Source: Gemmatimonadaceae bacterium (GTDB lineage Bacteria; Gemmatimonadota; Gemmatimonadetes; Gemmatimonadales; Gemmatimonadaceae). Taken from it: a DNA stretch of 49,938 nt. The first letter of the stretch is position 1. Every line of letters starts with the position of its first letter. The notes under the pieces were generated by a model, which was given only the letters and a program-made list of their open reading frames with translations, searched no databases and was not told the origin of the DNA. Below are positions 48,855-49,938 of this stretch, piece after piece. The position numbers were made by a program, and so were the translations under genes. The stretch spans positions 1 to 49,938 of the forward strand of contig JACDDT010000011.1 in the NCBI GenBank assembly GCA_013816855.1. The letters are read 5' to 3'.

Positions 48855-49938
48855 ATGAAGATTTTTCCCGCGCGCTTCGCACTTTTGTGCGCCCTGTTGG
48901 TCGTAGCCGCTCAGCCGCTGCACTCACAGGGCACCGACTGGCTCAAACATGTCAGCGTCCTTTCGAATGACAGCATGCGGGGACGGGAGACGGGAAGCCA
49001 CGAGCATCACATCGCCGCGCATTACGTCGCCGCGCAGTTTCGAAAGGCCGGACTCGTTCCCGCCGGCGATCACGGGTATCTGCAAACGGTTCGCTTCGTC
49101 GCGCGGCAGCCGGTCGAGGAGAAATCGATTGTAGAGATCGTGCGTGGCGCGCGCGTTGACGCGCTCCGCTTCGGTGACGACATCTCGCTCAATACGCGCG
49201 CGGCGATAGTGCCGTCGGTCGAGGCACCCCTCGTCTTCGCCGGCTACGGACTCTATGTGCCGTCCAAGGGCGTGGATGACTTCTCCGGCGTCGATCTCAA
49301 CGGGAAGATCGCAGTGGTGTTGAGTGGAGCACCTTCGTCGGTCGTTGGGCCGGCGCTCTCCGCCGCTCAATCGCGACGTTGGCTCGAGCTGAGAAAGCGC
49401 GGCGCCGTCGGTCTCATCACGATCAGCGATCCACGCGTCACCGACATTCCGCCGGAAAGGGCGAAGGCGGCGCGGCTCCTCCCCTCGATGTCGCTCACGG
49501 ACACTTCACTCGACGAGACGCTCGGCGAAAAGTTCGCGGCGAGCATCACGTCGACGTTCGCGGACAAACTTTTCGCAGGCACTGCCCACACGCTCAGTGA
49601 GCTGAGGCAACTCGCTCACGATGGCAAGCCGCTCCCGCATTTCGAGCTCGGGGCGACGCTGCGCGCGCAGGTGACGATGCGGACCTGGGCTGTGCGGTCG
49701 GAGAACATCGCCGGACTTTTGCGCGGGTCCGACAAGTCACTGTCCAAGCAGTACATCGTGCTCACCGCGCACGTGGACCATCTTGGCGTGGGAGCGCCGG
49801 TTAAGGGAGATAGCATCTTCAACGGAACGCTCGACAACGCGTCCGGTGTTGCCACTCTCATCGAAGCTGCGAAAGCAATCGCGAGAGGGCCACGACCCAA
49901 ACGCTCAATCGTGTTCGTAGCGGTGACCGGCGAAGAAA
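48855..49938 (+). CDS. Peptidase M28 family protein, 3' end outside the window
   Basis: At least 361 residues of an exported peptidase. The N terminus MKIFPARFALLCALLVVAA is a signal (cut near SQG). A PA-like inserted domain spans about 110-230. The M28 metal site begins with TAHVDHLGVG (His-x-Asp) and continues NGTLDNASGVATL (Asp ligand) and TGEE near the window edge (catalytic Glu pair). M28 enzymes are zinc aminopeptidases; substrate unknown. Start ATG at 48855 follows GAATTGTCGA without a strong ribosome site. Cut by the window end. Confidence 0.85.
   Translation, partial: MKIFPARFALLCALLVVAAQPLHSQGTDWLKHVSVLSNDSMRGRETGSHEHHIAAHYVAAQFRKAGLVPAGDHGYLQTVRFVARQPVEEKSIVEIVRGARVDALRFGDDISLNTRAAIVPSVEAPLVFAGYGLYVPSKGVDDFSGVDLNGKIAVVLSGAPSSVVGPALSAAQSRRWLELRKRGAVGLITISDPRVTDIPPERAKAARLLPSMSLTDTSLDETLGEKFAASITSTFADKLFAGTAHTLSELRQLAHDGKPLPHFELGATLRAQVTMRTWAVRSENIAGLLRGSDKSLSKQYIVLTAHVDHLGVGAPVKGDSIFNGTLDNASGVATLIEAAKAIARGPRPKRSIVFVAVTGEE

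Overview
The window is a high-GC, gene-dense bacterial chromosome segment with about 43 protein genes, no rRNA or tRNA gene that I can recognise, no CRISPR array and no transposase. A diderm envelope is indicated by a TamA/TamB-type outer-membrane assembly pair, Lgt and several lipoproteins. A short primary-type sigma factor without region 1.1, a DUF2723 membrane glycosyltransferase, a cytochrome c-FTR1 fusion and glcDEF fit an environmental bacterium of the Gemmatimonadota or a neighbouring phylum. That placement is inference from gene content, not a computed result.

Layout. 1-5.3 kb: a tightly coupled + strand housekeeping run (rsmB, PASTA protein, rpe, TlpA-like thioredoxin, tsaD, lgt). 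5.3-9.8 kb: cytochrome c-FTR1 iron permease, CYTH protein and HAD phosphatase on -, a DUF6941-like protein on +, then a zinc-ribbon protein and an NlpC/P60 peptidase on -. 9.8-16.5 kb: a - strand operon of a small membrane protein, TamA-like and TamB-like proteins. 16.6-24.8 kb: a peptide-binding lipoprotein and DppB-type permease, a coupled trio (class A beta-lactamase-like hydrolase, M15-like protein, GCS-type carboxylate-amine ligase), then mpl and ferredoxin-NADP reductase on -. The set suggests handling of cell-wall peptides. 24.8-28.6 kb: cobalamin adenosyltransferase, aroB, a 3D-domain protein, a 58-aa membrane protein and the sigma factor. 28.6-34.4 kb: lipid kinase, glcD-glcE-glcF and ygfZ. 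34.4-37.9 kb: a Met-rich mini-lipoprotein, a MoxR/ChlI-type AAA ATPase, a cytidylate-kinase-like protein and threonine aldolase. 38.1-45.7 kb: error-prone polymerase dnaE2, an unknown 116-aa protein, the DUF2723 protein and a short ImuB. 45.8 kb to the end: DUF411 protein, DUF885 peptidase-like protein, a GNAT acetyltransferase and an M28 peptidase cut by the window edge.

Two signals stand out. First, a 220-nt non-coding element occurs twice (22008-22227 and 44130-44349), each time between two convergent genes. The copies share nested helices, one with a compensatory U-A to C-G exchange, which points to a structured RNA or a non-autonomous mobile element. Second, the promoters of dnaE2 and imuB share a direct repeat TTCGG-N6-TTCGG in a longer common context, a likely damage-response (LexA-type) operator that ties the two separated mutagenesis genes together.

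Several genes (mpl, aroB, the AAA ATPase) show family similarity upstream of any ATG/GTG/TTG, so rare CTG starts are proposed. Their coordinates are less certain than the gene calls.
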